Source of the DNA: DAOUJH01 sp965248955
GTDB lineage: Bacteria > Chloroflexota > Dehalococcoidia > Lucifugimonadales > QGNO01
DNA: 64,000 bases
NCBI GenBank assembly: GCA_965248955.1
Contig: OZ252212.1
Location: 930,001-994,000, forward strand
Reading direction: 5' to 3'
The notes below the pieces were generated by a model. That model was not told the origin of the DNA and made no database searches. It saw nothing but the letters and a program-made list of their open reading frames with translations. Made by a program: the position numbers and the translations under genes. This document shows, in pieces, positions 63,138-64,000 of the stretch. Each line of letters opens with the position of its first letter. The stretch's first letter is position 1.

Positions 63138-64000
63138 CTACACCTTCCACCTTGGCGCCGCGGTAAACGTGCGGACCAGAATGTATCCCACCAAGCCGGA
63201 GATGATGGATGCAGTGAGTATGCCTATCTTAGAGGTACTGACCAGGTCGCTACCGCCGAATGCCAGTGTGGATATGAAGAGGGACATGGTGAAGCCTATA
63301 CCCGCCAGCCAGCCTACGGCATAGATCTGGGGCCAGGTGACACCGGCAGGGAGGGCGCCCCAATCAAATCTAACGGCCAGCCAGGCGGCGAAGGTGATGC
63401 CCACCTGTTTACCTATGACGAGACCGACGATGATCCCCAGGCTTATGGGATCGAAGAGGTGAGAGGTAAAGTCAGCGCCAAGGTTAACGCCGGCGTTTGA
63501 CAAGGCGAAGAGGGGTACAATCCCGAAGGCTATCCAGGGATGAAGTGTATGCTCCAACCGATACAGGGGCATCCAAACGTGGGCGATAGCCCTTTCCATC
63601 TGCTGCAGAGCCACCTGCCGCGCTTGTCGGACAGGCACGGCGCCACCTAAATCGCCTGCTTCTTCGTATTCAGCCAGGATTACACGGCCAGTTCCAAGAA
63701 ATTCGCCAACATTTATGCGCGAGCGCGCCGGGATAGTGGCAGCAAGAAGGATCCCTGCGATGGTGGCGTGAACGCCGGACTGCAGGAAAGCAAGCCAGAG
63801 AAAGACTCCCATGATTACATATGGCAATGGGTTACGTATTCCCACGCGATTGAAGACAAAGAGCAAACCGAAAATACCGAGACCAATGAGTAAGCTAACA
63901 ATGGATATCTCTTCTGTGTAGAAGATGGCTATGACAAGCACTGCGCCAATGTCATCAACGATGGCGACGGCAACGAGGAATGACTTGAGTGCGAGGGGAA
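63138..64000 (-). CDS. nhaA: Na+/H+ antiporter NhaA, 5' end beyond the window
   Basis: About 287 codons of the C-terminal part; the frame is open to the window edge. FLVAVAIVDDIGAVLVIAIF contains the two aspartates that bind sodium and protons in NhaA. FALSNAGVNLGADF, GLVIGKQVGITFAAWLAVR and GFTMSLFISTLAFG are further NhaA signatures. It exchanges protons for sodium at the inner membrane. The N-terminal third with the first six helices is missing from view only because the window ends. Confidence 0.92.
   Translation of the reverse strand, partial: PLALKSFLVAVAIVDDIGAVLVIAIFYTEEISIVSLLIGLGIFGLLFVFNRVGIRNPLPYVIMGVFLWLAFLQSGVHATIAGILLAATIPARSRINVGEFLGTGRVILAEYEEAGDLGGAVPVRQARQVALQQMERAIAHVWMPLYRLEHTLHPWIAFGIVPLFALSNAGVNLGADFTSHLFDPISLGIIVGLVIGKQVGITFAAWLAVRFDWGALPAGVTWPQIYAVGWLAGIGFTMSLFISTLAFGGSDLVSTSKIGILTASIISGLVGYILVRTFTAAPRWKV

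Overview
The window looks like a chromosomal segment from a Chloroflexota bacterium, most likely a SAR202/Dehalococcoidia-type lineage. This is an inference. It rests on lipoproteins with long Thr-Pro spacers after the lipobox, a dense array of amidohydrolases, CaiB-type CoA-transferases, MaoC-like dehydratases and M20 peptidases, and Shine-Dalgarno sites close to GGAGG. There is no rRNA gene, CRISPR array or complete insertion sequence.

0.1-26.5 kb is an accessory catabolic region. A minus-strand run (8073 to 120) encodes an M20 peptidase, a hot-dog dehydratase, two CaiB-family proteins, an isoaspartyl-dipeptidase-like hydrolase and an MFS transporter. Next come an enoyl-CoA hydratase-family protein, DUF1028, an amidohydrolase, a DUF6282-type barrel, a proline racemase-family epimerase, DUF1989, a phosphotriesterase-family hydrolase, a second M20 protein, an aldo/keto reductase, an argininosuccinate-lyase-like protein, a peptide-type ABC importer (binding protein and two permeases, no ATPase) and a second hot-dog dehydratase. 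Together they look like uptake and breakdown of amino-acid or amide-like compounds, ending in CoA thioester chemistry. Several enzymes lack textbook catalytic residues.

26.5-36.6 kb mixes remnants (an MFS C-terminus and a frameshifted serine recombinase) with intact genes: rhodanese, OsmC, MetE-type methyltransferase, an ABC-2 exporter divergent from a membrane protein and its winged-helix regulator, an agmatinase-type ureohydrolase and a lipoprotein tripeptidyl-aminopeptidase.

36.6-61.3 kb is a mosaic. Intact genes (TenA, homocysteine methyltransferase, lipoproteins, an ABC-F ATPase, a YgjP-type peptidase, a large LRR-metalloprotease lipoprotein, a sarcosine-oxidase-like enzyme, MscS, a P-loop kinase) sit among short fragments of unrelated genes: cytosine and SAM methyltransferases, DUF262, GlcD N- and C-termini, alpha-2-macroglobulin, HsdR, excisionase, transposase, RCC1, fibronectin III and an F420-type nitroreductase.

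The most interesting signal is a dispersed sequence of about 48 bp with AATCGAC/GTCGATT arms. I count at least ten copies or part copies between 33.4 and 61.3 kb. The core is conserved while the flanks change, copies sit at seams between gene fragments, and three copies (C, F, F') abut the 3' end of a decayed large serine recombinase gene. It may be the attachment site of an undescribed serine-recombinase element family that gathers or shuffles gene pieces. 61.3-64 kb carries a membrane protein with a (TCC)26 microsatellite, a nucleotide-sugar-type epimerase and a partial NhaA antiporter cut by the window end.
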